A model generated the notes under the pieces. It had not been told where the DNA came from, made no database searches, and saw only the letters and a list, made by a program, of their open reading frames with translations. Below are positions 33,901 to 45,892 of a stretch of 64,000 nucleotides of DNA, in pieces. The position numbers and the translations under genes were made by a program. Numbering within the stretch: the stretch's first letter is position 1; every line of letters begins with the position of its first letter. The DNA is from Agarophyton chilense (lineage: Eukaryota > Rhodophyta > Florideophyceae > Gracilariales > Gracilariaceae): contig JARGXX010000099.1 of assembly GCA_030374765.1 (NCBI GenBank), positions 1,178,001 through 1,242,000 on the forward strand, in the 5' to 3' direction.

Positions 33901-35297
33901 TGAACAGACCTTCATGGATGGTTAAGGTTGTCATCGCTGTCGCGTCTTCGGCCAAAGGGATTTGCCAATATCCCGAGTTGGCGTCCAGTTTGGTAATTAT
34001 GACAGCTTCGCCTAAGGAATCCAGCAGTCGTCCATGCGGGGTATCAGGTATGAGTCCCTCTTGGTTACTGCGATCGGCTTCCTGTAGTCGACACAGAACC
34101 TGACGGAGCCATCTTTCTTCGCCACGAGGACAAGGGGACTTGCCCATTCGGATTTGTTTGGAAGCGCGGACTCTATGACTTGAGCTTTGCCCATCTTGTG
34201 CATCTGGTCTGTGACAATTTCGCTACTCTTTAGGCCTGTACGGTATGGGTGCTGGGACTGTAGTCTAGCGTCACCCTGAAGGTCAATGGGGTGTGTAGTG
34301 GTTCTGAATTTTTCCAATCTACCGGACCACATGGCATGGTATTCCCTGAGAAGATGAGGTTTCTAGGGCCTATAGGATTCGAATTTCGCGCCGATAACGA
34401 GCGTCCCCTCCCAAGAGTCGACGTCCTGGTCTGGAGTTGGCGCCGCAAGATAATCCATTTGGGCCTCCATAATAACCACTGGCGCGGGTAGATTTATACC
34501 AATCATAGTACCCTTAGGGAGCCGCATGGGTTTTTCTTGGAAGTTGCAGATTGTGACCAAAAACGACGTGATGGGGTGGATGTCCATAACTCCATTGGCC
34601 ATCAAGGCAAGGTGCTTCAGAACTGTTTTTGGGTGGTTCTGAAGCGTCACGAGACCTAAGGACTGGGAATGGATCGATAAAGCGATTTGTGTCATCGGCA
34701 TTATCGTTATGGCCTTTGACAGGTGAACCTTCTTGGACTTCGTGTTTTCGGAGACAACCCCTCGTTTGCGGTCAGCTCCTGGCCTTGGGGTTGAAACAGT
34801 TATGGAGATGGAAGGTGTGCGATAAAACGCGACTTTCGTAAGGCCTGGATAAATGCCCTTAATGTATCGGTCGATAGAGGAGGTCCCTAGGATTGCATCA
34901 GCACCCAAGCTAGGACATACAAGGAACCACGTGCGGACTTTGAATAGTCCTGCCTGGAGGTAAAGTGGTACTATGCCATTAATTTCCATCGTGTTGAGTT
35001 TTGGTCGACTGTGCCCCCAAGCCCTTTTCCCCCTCTTCTTCCTTTTCCTTTACATAACCTGCGCTCACGTTGTGACATCGGTCTAAGAGACGCATCGGTA
35101 ATCCTTCGGGTCTTCCCTGCCTGAAAGACGTCTTGCCAACGCAATAGGAGCAGCTTAGCATGGACCAAGTTAGGACCAGCGCCTGCGTCCAATACAGCTG
35201 TGGTCACTCGAAAGGTGTTGGAACAAAGTCCTACGGTTACTCGAACTTCATAGTTCTCTTTCCTGAGGATACAGACGGGGTCGTTACTTTGTTTCAA
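30962..35297 (-). pseudogene. element A pol (protease-RT-RNase H-integrase-chromodomain), broken
   Basis: The pol domains lie in order on the minus strand but in shifting frames. Protease (35297-34971) has LDAGAGPNL where DTG or DSG is expected. RT (34332-33479) keeps the palm, with YPDD at the active site. RNase H follows at 33554-32877. The integrase zinc region is about 32620-32440 and the core 32380-31841: the first two acidic residues are present (MDILGPF, LTDNG), but the Glu before RFN is Lys. From 31726, a GPY/F-like STGPCKV and a degenerate chromodomain (YVIERI...VPWFGY) follow. Frame breaks occur near 34990, 34150, 33550 and 32380. Stops and lost catalytic residues make it inactive. 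Confidence 0.85.
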
Positions 35298-35976
35298 TTA
35301 TGGTTTATTTTTAGTGGTCTTTTTTGGGTGGTTTGTATTGGGAGGTGAGGAGCTCTTTGGCTCATGAACGTCCAACTGGTTTAGGCAGTGGCTTAAAGAG
35401 GGAAGATTTGCCTCGAGTCGTCCCTCTAAAAGTTTTCCGATGGGGTTTCCGTTTCTTCCTGAGGATAGGGTTCTTCGACGGGGTCGTCCGTAGGATCTAC
35501 AATGGCGTGGACCTGTGGGGCTTTGATCGAAGTGTCCGAAGGCGTGGCATAGCGTGAGCTTCCAGGTGTCCCTGTGGTTCGTTTCTGTGCCCTGCTATAC
35601 ATTCCTTCGGATCTCGGCACCCTGTAATTCTCTTCCCTTAGGGCTGGGAGGGTTTTACATGCGTTCTCAGGCAGATACCTCGTACAGTCACAAGGTTGGG
35701 TCAATGACAGGCAGAGGAAGTAGGCCCTTGGGGAGCGAACAAAAAACGTCCTTGTGGGGCGGAAAGGGAAAATACTTAGGTGTGGGTGGTCCATTGGTCG
35801 CTGTAGTTTCCTGGGAGGTTTGTATTGGGGGCCCGGACGACGGAGCACTGAAATTGACGGCGAGGAAATCTCCCGAATCGGCTTGAATGAGAAAAGCATC
35901 CATGTCCTTCTCCGTTGGGCTAACCAAATGGGCTTGGTTGGGTTTACGCAATGGATTTGCGTGTCCTCTGGTTATA

Positions 35977-37733
35977 TCAGCGTTGCACCTGGAGGTCCCG
36001 TACATTTTTCCATAACCCTTGGCGTAGGTAACGAGCCTTCGGAAGGATTATTGCGGGTTTTACCGTGTGGTAATTGGGCACATGTGTCCGAATGGCAGGG
36101 AGAAGGCCCACAATGAAGTGACGTTTAAGCCGTCCTTCTGAGAACTCGTTTTGACATCGGTAAGCCCTCTTCCATAGGTCGTCTGCAAAAGCCGACTCGG
36201 TCATGTTGGAGCTCTGCCGAAAGGATATTACTTTCTGGTGGGCGTCCATTTTAACGTCATCTGTGGCCTAAATTTCCAAGAGGTAATGAAGAACCTGAGG
36301 GTATGACCGGAGGACCCCACGGTATTGAGCATCCACGAGGTCAGTTGTGGCAGGTATCTTCAAAACCACTCGGTCACGCACCTGTCCAGTAAGGAAGAAT
36401 TGGAAAAGGGACAGACCAGAGCTCTCGTGGACACCGTTCTCATCGCAGGCCGTACGGAAAAAACTGAGAAACCTAAGAACAGCAATAGGATCGGAACCCG
36501 AGAACTTGTCCTTAATGGTTAGTTGCATCCGTTTGGATCATTTGGCGATTCTGCAAGCCACCGAACCAGAATATTTCGCGGACCTATCGGCCAGCCGGTA
36601 ACTCTGGTAGCCTAGAACCTTTAGGAAAAGTCGTTCGTTGTTGTCAGTGGTCTGCGGCCTCTAACGATAGGCTCATCCACTTCCGAGTCGGTCGTTTCTG
36701 TCGAGGCCGATTCGGAATCACTCGCGTCCGAATGGTCTCTTCTCTTAGTCCTTCTGTGCTTCTTTCTCCTGCAGTTGCCTCTTTTCTTCTTTCCAGCGAA
36801 GTAGGGACCTAAAGGATCGATCTCTCTATCAGATCCGATGGAGCCCTGAGGTCGCTGTACCTCGTGTAATCCGTTGGGTGGGGCCAGCGGTTTCTCTTCT
36901 AGACGCGGAATTTCTCTTCTGCTCCTCGCTTGTCCCTCCTTTGTATTTTCCTGATGGGCAACCTGTCGCTCATTTAGACGCAGAGCTTCTCTTCTGTTCC
37001 TAGATTGGCCAACCATGAGGTTTTTCTGATGGTATTCCCGGCGAGGGGCGGATAATTCCGTCGTTCCTGGGGGTTCGGTAGTTGGTTGCCATATGGAGAC
37101 CGGATGGTTAATTTGTGTTGGGGTGGTCCTAGGGACCAAATTGATTGCCTGGCGGGTGACGGCTCCTTGAACGGCCTGTAGGAGGGAGTCTATTAATAAG
37201 TCAGACTCCAATACCTTAGGGACGATTGGCGCGATGAGGTAATCCGTATGGTCAGCAATCGCAGTAGCGAGTCGCACGTTCATAATGGAATCCACGTGGG
37301 TTGAGCAGAACTCACGGAGACGGGGCCAGAGAAGGTCGGCAAGACGTGCGGGCAGGTTTCCTCCAATTCCTTCGGTCTGGGGGGTTTGTCCTTGAGGTGT
37401 CTCTGGCCTAGAGGTGGCCCTAGTGAGGCGTTCTCGTAAATGCGCTGCCACCGTGAGTCATCTGCGAATCCTTTCAGGGTTATCCAGTGGGGTCAGTACT
37501 TCTTGCGGCTGGCTCCTCGTTCTCCTGCGGTTGCTAGCAGTATCAACGTGAGGGTCAGGCGACATCGCCGGAGTTGTAGTCGCACTTCGTTCTGCCGTAG
37601 GAGACCTATGGTCGAGTCGGTTGGGTGTGTTTCCTGCCTCCATAATGGCGGTTGCTTCTGTACTTCTGGTCCGTTGAGTAATTAAACCAAAGGTCGGAAT
37701 CCGGATAATTCTCCGTTCCAGTGATCCGTTCAA
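35977..37733 (-). pseudogene. element A gag, broken
   Basis: Frames 37733-37458, 37451-36621, 36528-36268 and 36249-35977 together resemble element B gag: a disordered N-terminal part, a Lys/Arg-rich then Ser/Asp-rich linker, and a capsid-like region with a FLxxFFLTGQVRD motif matching FLTGNAR of B. The first two frames are in phase, separated by TGA at 37458-37460. The zinc knuckle is not recognisable (a CNADITRGH-type remnant lies near 35985). Confidence 0.7.
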
Positions 37734-37768
37734 TTATTCCTAGAGGATTCTAAGTAGGGAAACTAAAA

Positions 37769-38214
37769 TGTGACGCAATGACTGGTGGGGCAGCGTACGG
37801 GTTTACACCTGAGGTAGCGTGGTAGAGCTGGTTCTGAGGACCGGTTCCTTGATAGCGGCACTCCCAGAATACTTGGTGCAATGGGCGGGCGTTTACTGTG
37901 TAGTCTTACAAGCTGGATCTACGGAAGAGTTGGCTGGAAGACCTATTGGTGGAACTACTGTACCAAAGGAGGTAATTTAGTATCCTAACGGGGCCTACCT
38001 GATTCTAAGAGAAAAGCGTCATTCGAGCCAAGTGAATATCAATGGCGAGGCGCTAGGATCTCCCTGGTACTGTAAAGCTATCCTATTGCACTAACTGAAA
38101 TAGAATAGTTATCTAAATATGTGCAGCGAAGGTCGTCCAGTCCACGTGGCGTCTGAAAGATACCTCAGGCCCTGTCATCTTACAAGACTCAACCGTAATC
38201 GTTGCGCCTTCATA
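37769..38214 (-). repeat. element A 5' LTR (446 bp)
   Basis: The boundaries come from comparison with the solo LTR at 42948-43393: in plus-strand view both begin TGTGACGCAATG/TGTAACTCAATG and end CTTCATA/CTTCACA, and both are 446 bp. On the element strand the LTR therefore ends TTGCGTCACA, the same terminal motif as element B. The adjacent internal sequence reads ttttagtttccctacttag and matches the putative primer-binding region of element B. Confidence 0.8.
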
Positions 38215-38859
38215 CTCAAGCTTCCGCTCTCAGTCCTTCCTCGTCCTCATCTTCCTTTCAACCCGCTGGCATAGTTTTTCCTCCAGCCCAATCACCGCCT
38301 GGACTACTTCTTGACGCTATTTCTAACATTAAGCTCTCACTTCCTCAACTCTTCCATCACTTTTTGAGAGAACTCTTTCTGAACCTGCCAAATTTCTTTT
38401 CTCAGAGCCTTTCAGATCTCCTTTTTACTGCCTATCTGGCCACTAAGCACTACATATAACCCTATGTCAACAATGGGGCATCGTCATTCAAACCCAGTCA
38501 GTCATGTTTAATACTTTTTTCATCTGTCTTCACCACTACTAGTGCCAAATCGAATAGACACACACAATGCGTGTCCTAACAAGCACATCAACCATCTAAA
38601 TTACTGCGGGCAGTTCAGAGGTTTCATAGAATATAAATATCTCTCTTAGTTTTACGTAGTGGCCGTTGTCTAATCCCAAATCCATGAGAAGGACCCAAAA
38701 CATTTGCCTCCATATCAAATATTCTAAAAAGAAGTTCATACTACTCTTTTTGTGAGATTAAAGAACATACAGTAATTTACGTCTGCACTTCGTTTTGAAG
38801 CCGGACAAATGGCTGGCCAACAATTAACAATCCTCAAAAGTACGGAAAAAGAAAGGCAA
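38215..38859. other. intergenic, nothing recognised
   Basis: This is flanking DNA beyond the element A 5' LTR. It contains short non-ATG frames and AT-rich stretches. I see no feature to report. Confidence 0.35.
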
Positions 38860-41800
38860 TACGCTTCTTGCGCCTTTTGTTTGCCCGCCTAAATAAACAC
38901 AAAACTGAACATGCAACGTACTGCATAGTTTGTGAAGGTTCACGTCGTGTAATGGTGCTAGAAAATCCGGCCGATAAAACGTTCAATAAATATAGGAAAT
39001 CGGGTTTGAACCGCGATTTGACTCTCTTCAACATGCAATTATCTTCATCATATATTCGTAAATGTTTCGTTTAAGAGCCAAGTCGCCCTTTGTCGTGTTC
39101 TTGGGGCACAGGCGAAAGTATTCTAGACCATCCGGCTGATTTTTACTTTTGTTCTATTCATTGGAATCACAGCAGATATGCTCAGGAGGCAAGCTGGCGT
39201 TCTGACCCGAATTTGAAAGTGGTTTCACACGGCTTTTGCGCGTTCAGAACGGTTGGATGTGCAAAATGGAGAACGCGATTGCGTTCGATTCCTGCTTTAC
39301 CATTTGACACAATTGATGAAGGTGAAGTCTTCTCTTTGTTTTCGGAAAACGTACAACGTCACAGAGGAAATCAAGTTAGCGGAAACGAAATTCAGAGAAG
39401 GTTCGTGTACTCTGCTTGTCTGTACATTTCCAGGGAAGGGAAGCATGGGAAGTCCCCGACTGCAGAGGTGGGATCGTTATCATGCTTTGTAAGAAGATGG
39501 CTGGTGCGCCGTATCTTATTCGCCCTAGACGTGAACAGAGGTTCTGTGAACATCTTTGAACATACAGAAGATGCTTACGGGATCTTGTGTAAAGCAGCAA
39601 AGTCTTTTGCTGCCTCCGCTGTGCAGTCGTTTGAAGGAGTTTTTGTCCTTCCGTTTCCAAAGGTTTTCGACTGCGGCGATACTTTTATATCAATACTTGA
39701 CTACTCGAGGACACAGTAGGTCGATCCACGTACAATGGAGAGACATTTTCACTTCAGAAGACGTAGGAAAGTGTATTGGGTGGGGAATTGGACGCTAAAC
39801 GAGAAAATTTCTAAGATTACCAAAGATCTTGGATAAGTTTTGTTCTTGACATGTCCTCTCAGCGAAAGCAGTCAGGTTGGACGCTTGCTGCGGCTGCAAA
39901 TGAACGGCAGCTACAAAATGTCTTCCCCCTCTCAAATGGATCTTTAACTATGCCACAGCTTTCTATAGAAGAGTTTCTCTGCTCTTCTGAAACAGAATAC
40001 AGCATATCGGATCTGATAATTGGCATTCGTTCCATGAAGGTGATAAAACAAGTTGTCTTCTCCCGTCCGAACAACGTTTCCGGACCACTTACAGTTTGCT
40101 TGTCGATATCTGGAATTGTAGAGACATATTCTTCTTTCGTCAGCGTTCAGAATGCAGTGGTTCTTACACTGTCGTACAACTCGATGGAAGCATATCGACG
40201 GCAACGGATCGATGAGCGAGAGAAGGCTCCGCGCGGAGCACGGATTAAGGCTACCGGTATGGAATCTTTATCCCTTCCTGCGTGTTAGTTTAAAAATTGG
40301 GATTTACTTCCGCTTCATGCGGTGAAAGCAGATGGAGATTCTATACCCACAGTAAATGGGAGCTTGGTTCAAGGCATTGGAACGAAGAGAAAACGTACTG
40401 CAACACACCATGAAGAAAACCAGTCGGGGATGTTATTGTAGGCACCAATTTCACTTGGTACTCGATAAAATGTTCCCACACAGTTCACGTCTCCAGATAA
40501 ATGCTCGCTCATCACGTAGTTTTGCGACATTACGTTCGGTCTTGTACTTGTCTACAGAAAAGAGCTGCTTGGAGGAGAAGCAGCGAAATCTGCTACACGC
40601 AACGAAGCCCACCCACACTTGTCAAGTATTCGCTTCCAAGATAAGGAGAGAAACAAAGCTCTGAGCTTCCATACCCTCCTGCTCTCAGCATTCAAGTTAC
40701 CCAACGGGAAATCTGTGCATCAAAACGAATATGGCGAGCAGCAAGTTATGTATGTAGACGTTACGAGAGAAAGCGCCTCGGACGTCATGAATGTTCGAAG
40801 AATGCTCCGCAACATAGAGTGTCTGCTTACGACAGGGCGACCCGTGTATTCTCTTTTCATAGTGGTGGCTGATAACCAGCCATCCTTCAAGATAATAGTT
40901 AAGCTGTGGTGGGCTTCATGGATGGGCCGAGAAAGCACAGATGGAAAGAAATATGCAAGAATGCTCCGCGAATGACTCGTTCCTTTCTTTGAGTTCTATC
41001 ATGCAGGGAAACAAGCCCTCTATTCTCTTTGAAAAGAACTTCTAGATAGAGTACGGCTATCAGAGCTGGCAGGTTGTGCTGGCTCATCCGTCGCACACGT
41101 ACCAAACATACTGAGACACAGCCACTCTCGGAACAACAGAGTAGTGCTCTTTCCCATGAGTTGTGCCCTAATTATTCACGTGATTCATTTGAAGCTTGAG
41201 GAACATCTAGATTTTGAGAAGACCATATCGGCAGTTTTCAGAAGCATACCGAGTGGTTAGGTTGCGTCCCGTGACGACGGCCTTCTTTGGAATGATGGTA
41301 GCGCTTCTACTGCTAAGGGGTGGCAAGGAGAAGGTTCAAGAATATTGCGTGGCAAAATGTGCGAGCACATTTCGCCTCAACTCATGGAATTCGGTGACCT
41401 CTTACGACACACCGTTGAAAAGGAAATGTGCAGCGGTCCTAATGGGAAGCATTTCATCGGGCCGGTGCTGGTCGGTGTTTTGCTGCCAACCGTGGCAGGA
41501 ACTATCTCTATTCTATGGCTTCTTGAGAAACATACTTCTTAGACTTGTAATTGAAGAGCTCTTTAATAGGACAACGGGATCGAGCGTCGTGAGCTTTCTA
41601 GTTTCACTGGCAGCAGGATAAAGGTTGACATGCGTCGAGTTTGGTCATACGTGCACATGGATGAGGCCTTAGAGATGCTCATCATGAGACATCAGAAGAG
41701 CTTAAGCGTATCGATGCTGCTGCACTTAGAATATGCGGCGTCATGGCTGCTGGAGGTCTCGCAGCTTCGTTCAGTGGCGCTAAGAGTGACCGAAGATCCT

Positions 41801-41962
41801 TGCGAGTATGGTAGATTCCGTAGGGCAGACGACGTCGGCGAGAGAGACATTCACCTTCATTTTTACGATCGCAATAGCATCCAAAGGGAATCTATGCGGG
41901 CCATGCCAGGTTTGATGAAGAGCTGGGGGCTTCTCAGCCCCTTACACCGTGGTAGCAAATAG
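38860..41962 (+). pseudogene. decayed coding region of unknown family
   Basis: Several plus-strand frames in different phases follow closely: 38868-39074, 39090-39719, 39851-40288 (ATG start), 40619-40975, 41214-41621, 41345-41542 and 41630-41962. Codon texture is protein-like and they could be pieces of one long gene cut by frameshifts, stops or introns. In 40619-40975 a SLFIVVADNQPSFKIIVKLWW stretch weakly recalls the GDxQT motif of transposon-associated proteins, and 41630 onwards has a HMDEALEMLI helix. I cannot assign a family. Because a PIN/CXC relic lies at 20.8-22.4 kb, a mobile-element origin is a guess. Confidence 0.3.
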
Positions 41963-42947
41963 ATTACCAACGTTTTCTAGACGCCGCCTGTCCGCATGAA
42001 ACCCATGAAAGCACAGAAAAACTTCTACACATCTAGGAACAGTGCAAGAAAAATACAGAGCTGCACTGTTCAGTACAGTTTCCAGATGTCTTTGAATATC
42101 TGACCGTGGCAGACCGCGACATGTATTTTAATGGTAAGCGGTTCAATAAGTTGACTACCTTGCGAAGAATCAGCACGCCTAGACAGTCCACGTCAAAAGA
42201 GGGCGTAGGAGTTACTTGATGATCAGATCAAGAACATAAATTCGCGATTGTGGGCACAATGCGTGCGAAGAGGCTCCGATCTAGAGTTCATGTCGAGAAA
42301 ACTATGACGGATAGAAGAAGAAAACTAACTAAAGCGAAGGATCTGCTCCACCTAACGGAGAGACAGGCGTAGAGGGCGGGAGACACGGAGCCAAGAAAAG
42401 ATGCTTTATCACGCTGGGACAAGGTTCCTGCTGCTCGGTAGTTGATGTCTCCCCTTTCGAATGCATTTTTCTCAACAGACGTAGCTCTTTGTCATTCTCA
42501 GAAATCGAGAATGCTGCGTGCACCCACCTCAGCAGGTCGTTCTTATGTTTTAACGCTTTCCAGTTCCCTCCCGTGCTTGGCGAATGGGTGATCAATCCTT
42601 AATGAGACTCTTGACCGGTCGACTCACTCCTACTACTTATTTCAAGTAGATGTTATGAGTGCCCTTCAGTATACGGGTATACTGCAGAGCACTTCCGTAG
42701 GATGCGCACATCCCTCAAAAGGCTCTGAGTTGAGCAATAGATCCACAGTTTAAGCAGCTCAATAAGATCATCTTACCCGTCAGAGCCTGATGTTGATGAT
42801 GTGCTTGACCGCTACATTCTAGAATGACTACCAAATTGTTTTGTAAAAAACTATGGGTGTCTCGTGGTGAGATCGATTCGAAAACGGGAATGACGTAGTT
42901 GGAATATCTTTTCTTTCGCTTTGTGAAGTCCGCACTCTCAGAATCGA
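41963..42947. other. intergenic, nothing recognised
   Basis: A minus-strand open frame (42595-42329) starts at TTG and shows no domain. No repeat or RNA is seen. Confidence 0.35.
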
Positions 42948-43393
42948 TGTAACTCAATGCCTGGGGGCTCAGCGTACGGGTCCCGACCGGTGGTAGCGTG
43001 GTAGAGCGGGTTATAAGGTTCAAATCCTTGGCGTCGGCACTCCCAGAGTACTTGGTGCAATCGAATGGCGTTTACTGCGTAGTCCTACATGTTGGAGCTA
43101 CGGAAGAGATGATTTGAAGACCAATGGGTGGAACTAATGTACCAAAGGGGGTTATTTACTATCCTAACAGTGCCTGCTTTACTCTAAGGGATATACGTCA
43201 CTCGAGCCAAGAAAATAGTACTGGCAAGGCGCTGGGATCTCCCTGGCACTGTAAGTCTATGCTATTACACTAATCATAATAAAATAATAATCTAAATCAT
43301 CCCAGCTGAGGTCGGCCAGTCCACGTGGCATCTGTTAGTGCCCTCAGGCCCCGGCGGCTTACAGAGCTCAACCATTATCGTTTCTCCTTCACA
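42948..43393. repeat. solo LTR of the element A family
   Basis: 446 bp aligned end to end with the element A 5' LTR, from TGTAACTCAATG to CTCCTTCACA, with no internal region on either side: the usual product of LTR-LTR recombination. The flanking 5-mers (atcga and gtcaa) match at only three of five positions, so any target duplication has decayed. Confidence 0.8.
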
Positions 43394-44403
43394 GTCAAGT
43401 CCCAATGTACATACTCTACGTAAAAATTCCAAGAGTTCCCATGTTCACCAATAAAGTTGGACATGAGCCCTCGCCTACGGGAATGACTCGGGTTCGCTTT
43501 CAATTTTCGCCACAGGCCTCTAATCTTTTTTGTTGTTGTCTATCGTGCGATTTAATCAATCTCGAAAACATATGATTTTTTTATATGATGTGCGCGTTCT
43601 AATATTCTTTATTCTTTTTCTATCTTGTCTGGCTCACCGGCATTTTTCTAACGAACTCTCAAAAGACATTTGCGATAAATTTCGAAGACTACTTGTTTCT
43701 TTCTCCTGTTACCAAATGGAGTCTCTGTTACAATTAAAGCTCTACTGCGGCGATCGCTGATCCCTGGAAGAAGTTGGCCAACGGCCTATATCCACCTTGC
43801 CCCTGGAGAGTTTGTGCGAACACCTCGTGTAGCGAGTCGCGCCAAATATAACGAGGTTTGGACCATAGAAGTGTATTGTACATCATTAAGGTTTCAAGTT
43901 ACATTAGCAGAAGTCATTTGATGCTGGCAGTGTGCGGCGGTTTTCCCACTCATCTCAGTGAAGGGAGTACGCGTTCAAAGGTGTCTCTTTCACTTCAAAC
44001 GTCCTCTTAAATAGATAATGAACATTTTGAACTCTTGCAGAGGGCAATATATGTCTTTGTGGTGGTTGAACATTTTTTTCAATAAATGTTGTCGGTGTGT
44101 GGCACACTGGCCACTTTTGAGGCAGCAAGATGTTCAAGGGCTTCTTTTGGCGTGTTTTTCTGCAAATAACTTTTTGGATGGTGCTACCCGTGAGAAAAAA
44201 AGACCTTGAAACCTATTTGAGCTTCTGGTTCTTTCGTCTTCAGCGCGACGAGGACGGAGCTTGCGGGAATGACAATAAGCGTTTCTGTTGTAAGTACCTT
44301 TTTCTTGGTAGTATTTAACTGATTTTTGGCAACCTCCGAAGGAATCTATACTTGCTTTTTAGCATCATTTGATGTGGAGGCCTCGACACGGCACGGACTG
44401 TTC
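43394..44403. other. intergenic, nothing recognised
   Basis: AT-rich sequence between the solo LTR and the left end of the mariner-like element. Short open frames only. Confidence 0.35.
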
Positions 44404-44405
44404 TA

Positions 44406-44604
44406 CAGTGCCCGAAATTCTTATACGACACCCCCCCTTTTTCTGACATTGTCGGGTTCTGTGTCAAACGTTTTCAATGAAACCGGGCCAGCTTGAGTCA
44501 TTCGTTTAACTATATACAAGAGCCAATCCTCATCAGAAAATACAAAATTTTAATTACTTGTTTTGAACTCGGCTACCATAGACGGCGAAATGTTTATACG
44601 ACAC
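44406..44604 (+). repeat. mariner-like left terminal inverted repeat (IR/DR type)
   Basis: The outer direct repeat CGAAATTCTTATACGACA (44413-44430) is echoed by an inner copy CGAAATGTTTATACGACAC (44586-44604), 173 bp apart. This two-site arrangement is the IR/DR architecture known from Sleeping Beauty and Minos, where each copy binds transposase. Confidence 0.85.
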
Positions 44605-44690
44605 TTCTCAGTCAATAGCAACACAACAGTGTTTATTGTAGATCTTCACTTGCTCATAGAGTTATGAACCGTCCTACTGCGCTTCCCAAC

Positions 44691-45870
44691 TGTGACGCAA
44701 CGCGCCGGGCCCTTATTTAGGACAAGAAGCCATCCTCCTCCGACCTCCTTACACTAAGCAGTGACGACGCCGTAATAGCTGGCATACTGCCAGGATGAAA
44801 TACCGTGCATGGCGCTAGGTGTCATACGTGTGGCAATGGCCGGCAGCCAGTTCGTGTGTTTGGCACCATACAGTGCTCTGCACTGCTGCCTTGTAATTTT
44901 TAACTGTATTTATTAGTTGTAATCTATCGTAATGGCTAACTGCTAAGCGGCCGGCGGTACTTGAGCGCCGGGTCGCCGGGGGCTATACCGAAGTAAAGTC
45001 CTGAAGAGGGGGGGGGCCCTCCGAACTACTAGTTCGTGTCTTGAGACTATAGGGTTATCAGACCTTCGTTCCCAGTCGACGCCGACAAGACAGGCAGCAG
45101 TCTGATCAACTGCTGCAGAGGTACCTCTCGCGTTTTAGCCTATCGAGTATTCCCCGTCCAGTCCTTGCCCTCACGGCCATCGGTCGCCGCGTGGTGCATT
45201 GCACTTTCGCTCGGTCTATTGGACCGCTGGCAGTTCTACTGCCCGAGCAGATTGTAGACCCGTATCCGTTGGATACCGAGGTGTGGATCGGGAGCCTCGG
45301 ATAAGTGAGTACCACTTCCAGGTGCAGCTGGGAAAGCCAGGCAGGCGCATTCGTCTGGGCGCTGGTTCAATCCCAGGGCTTGCCCTGATTTGCTATCGTC
45401 ACCCGTTGGGTGTGAGTGCTTACCACTTTGTGGCGCCAGTCGGCACAGCCAAGCAGACGCTCTCGTCTGAGCGCTGGTACAATCTCAGGGCTTGCCCTGC
45501 TTTGCCATCACCACCCGTTGGGTGAAGTGGTTGGTGCGCCGTTGCCGACGTTAGGGTCGTGGCGTTCGTCCTGACTCTGGTACAATCCCGGGGCTCGCCC
45601 CGGCTACTCGCCATACGCGATGTATATCCAGGCCGATCACTTCGGTTCGTGTCGGATCGACACCACTCCGAGCACGTCTTCCGGACGCCAAGAGCTCCTG
45701 TGGAACGATAGGAGTCTGTGCCTAGTAGACACTCCTCGCCTGTGAGACGGCGTCTCTCTTGAGTCGTTGCGGACTCTAGGACCAGATAGCCGACCCCGGC
45801 TTTCCGGGCTCTGCCTGTGTGTAGCTCTTGGCGCCTGCGGCTGGTCTCCCGAGTAGCGCATTGCGTCACA
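44691..45870 (+). repeat. element B 5' LTR (1180 bp)
   Basis: Compared base by base with 54451-55630. The termini are the inverted TGTGACGCAA/TTGCGTCACA. It contains three tandem hairpin-bearing units near 45330-45605. Differences from the 3' LTR are uneven: three in the first 160 bp, none for the next 470 bp, about 22 in the last 550 bp. Confidence 0.95.
45330..45605 (+). repeat. three tandem hairpin units in the element B LTR
   Basis: Three diverged units of about 102-112 bp each contain CTGGTTCAATC or CTGGTACAATC followed by a perfect stem-loop: CAGGGC-TT-GCCCTG at 45374-45387 and 45486-45499, and CCGGGGC-TC-GCCCCGG at 45588-45603. The first two units also carry CACCC-GTT-GGGTG. The same array is in the 3' LTR (near 55090-55365). 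The pairing survives base changes between units, suggesting an RNA or DNA structure, role unknown. Confidence 0.75.
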
Positions 45871-45874
45871 TTTC

Positions 45875-45892
45875 TGGCCTCCCGACTTAGAA
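45875..45892 (+). other. putative primer-binding site of element B
   Basis: Four bases after the 5' LTR comes TGGCCTCCCGACTTAGAA. Its complement would end in CCA preceded by a plausible acceptor strand, as expected for a tRNA primer. The equivalent position in element A keeps the CTTAGAA half. I cannot name the tRNA. Confidence 0.45.

Larger units (their letters stand above)
28098..38214 (-). mobile_element. element A: old Ty3/gypsy chromovirus
   Basis: A complete but decayed LTR retrotransposon on the minus strand. Order in its own direction: 5' LTR (38214-37769), gag, protease, RT, RNase H, integrase with GPY/F and chromodomain remnant, a convergent accessory gene on the opposite strand, a purine-rich tract, and a truncated 3' LTR (28313-28098). 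The gag-pol frame is broken by many stops and shifts, and key catalytic residues are changed. The recognisable part of the 3' LTR differs from the 5' LTR by many substitutions and small indels, so the insertion is old. The chromodomain and gene order place it in the chromovirus group. Confidence 0.85.

Noticed and set aside
45106-45869. Open frames of 60-150 codons inside the element B LTRs
   Set aside because: They are repeated in both LTRs and read through the hairpin repeats without protein-like features; LTRs are non-coding here.
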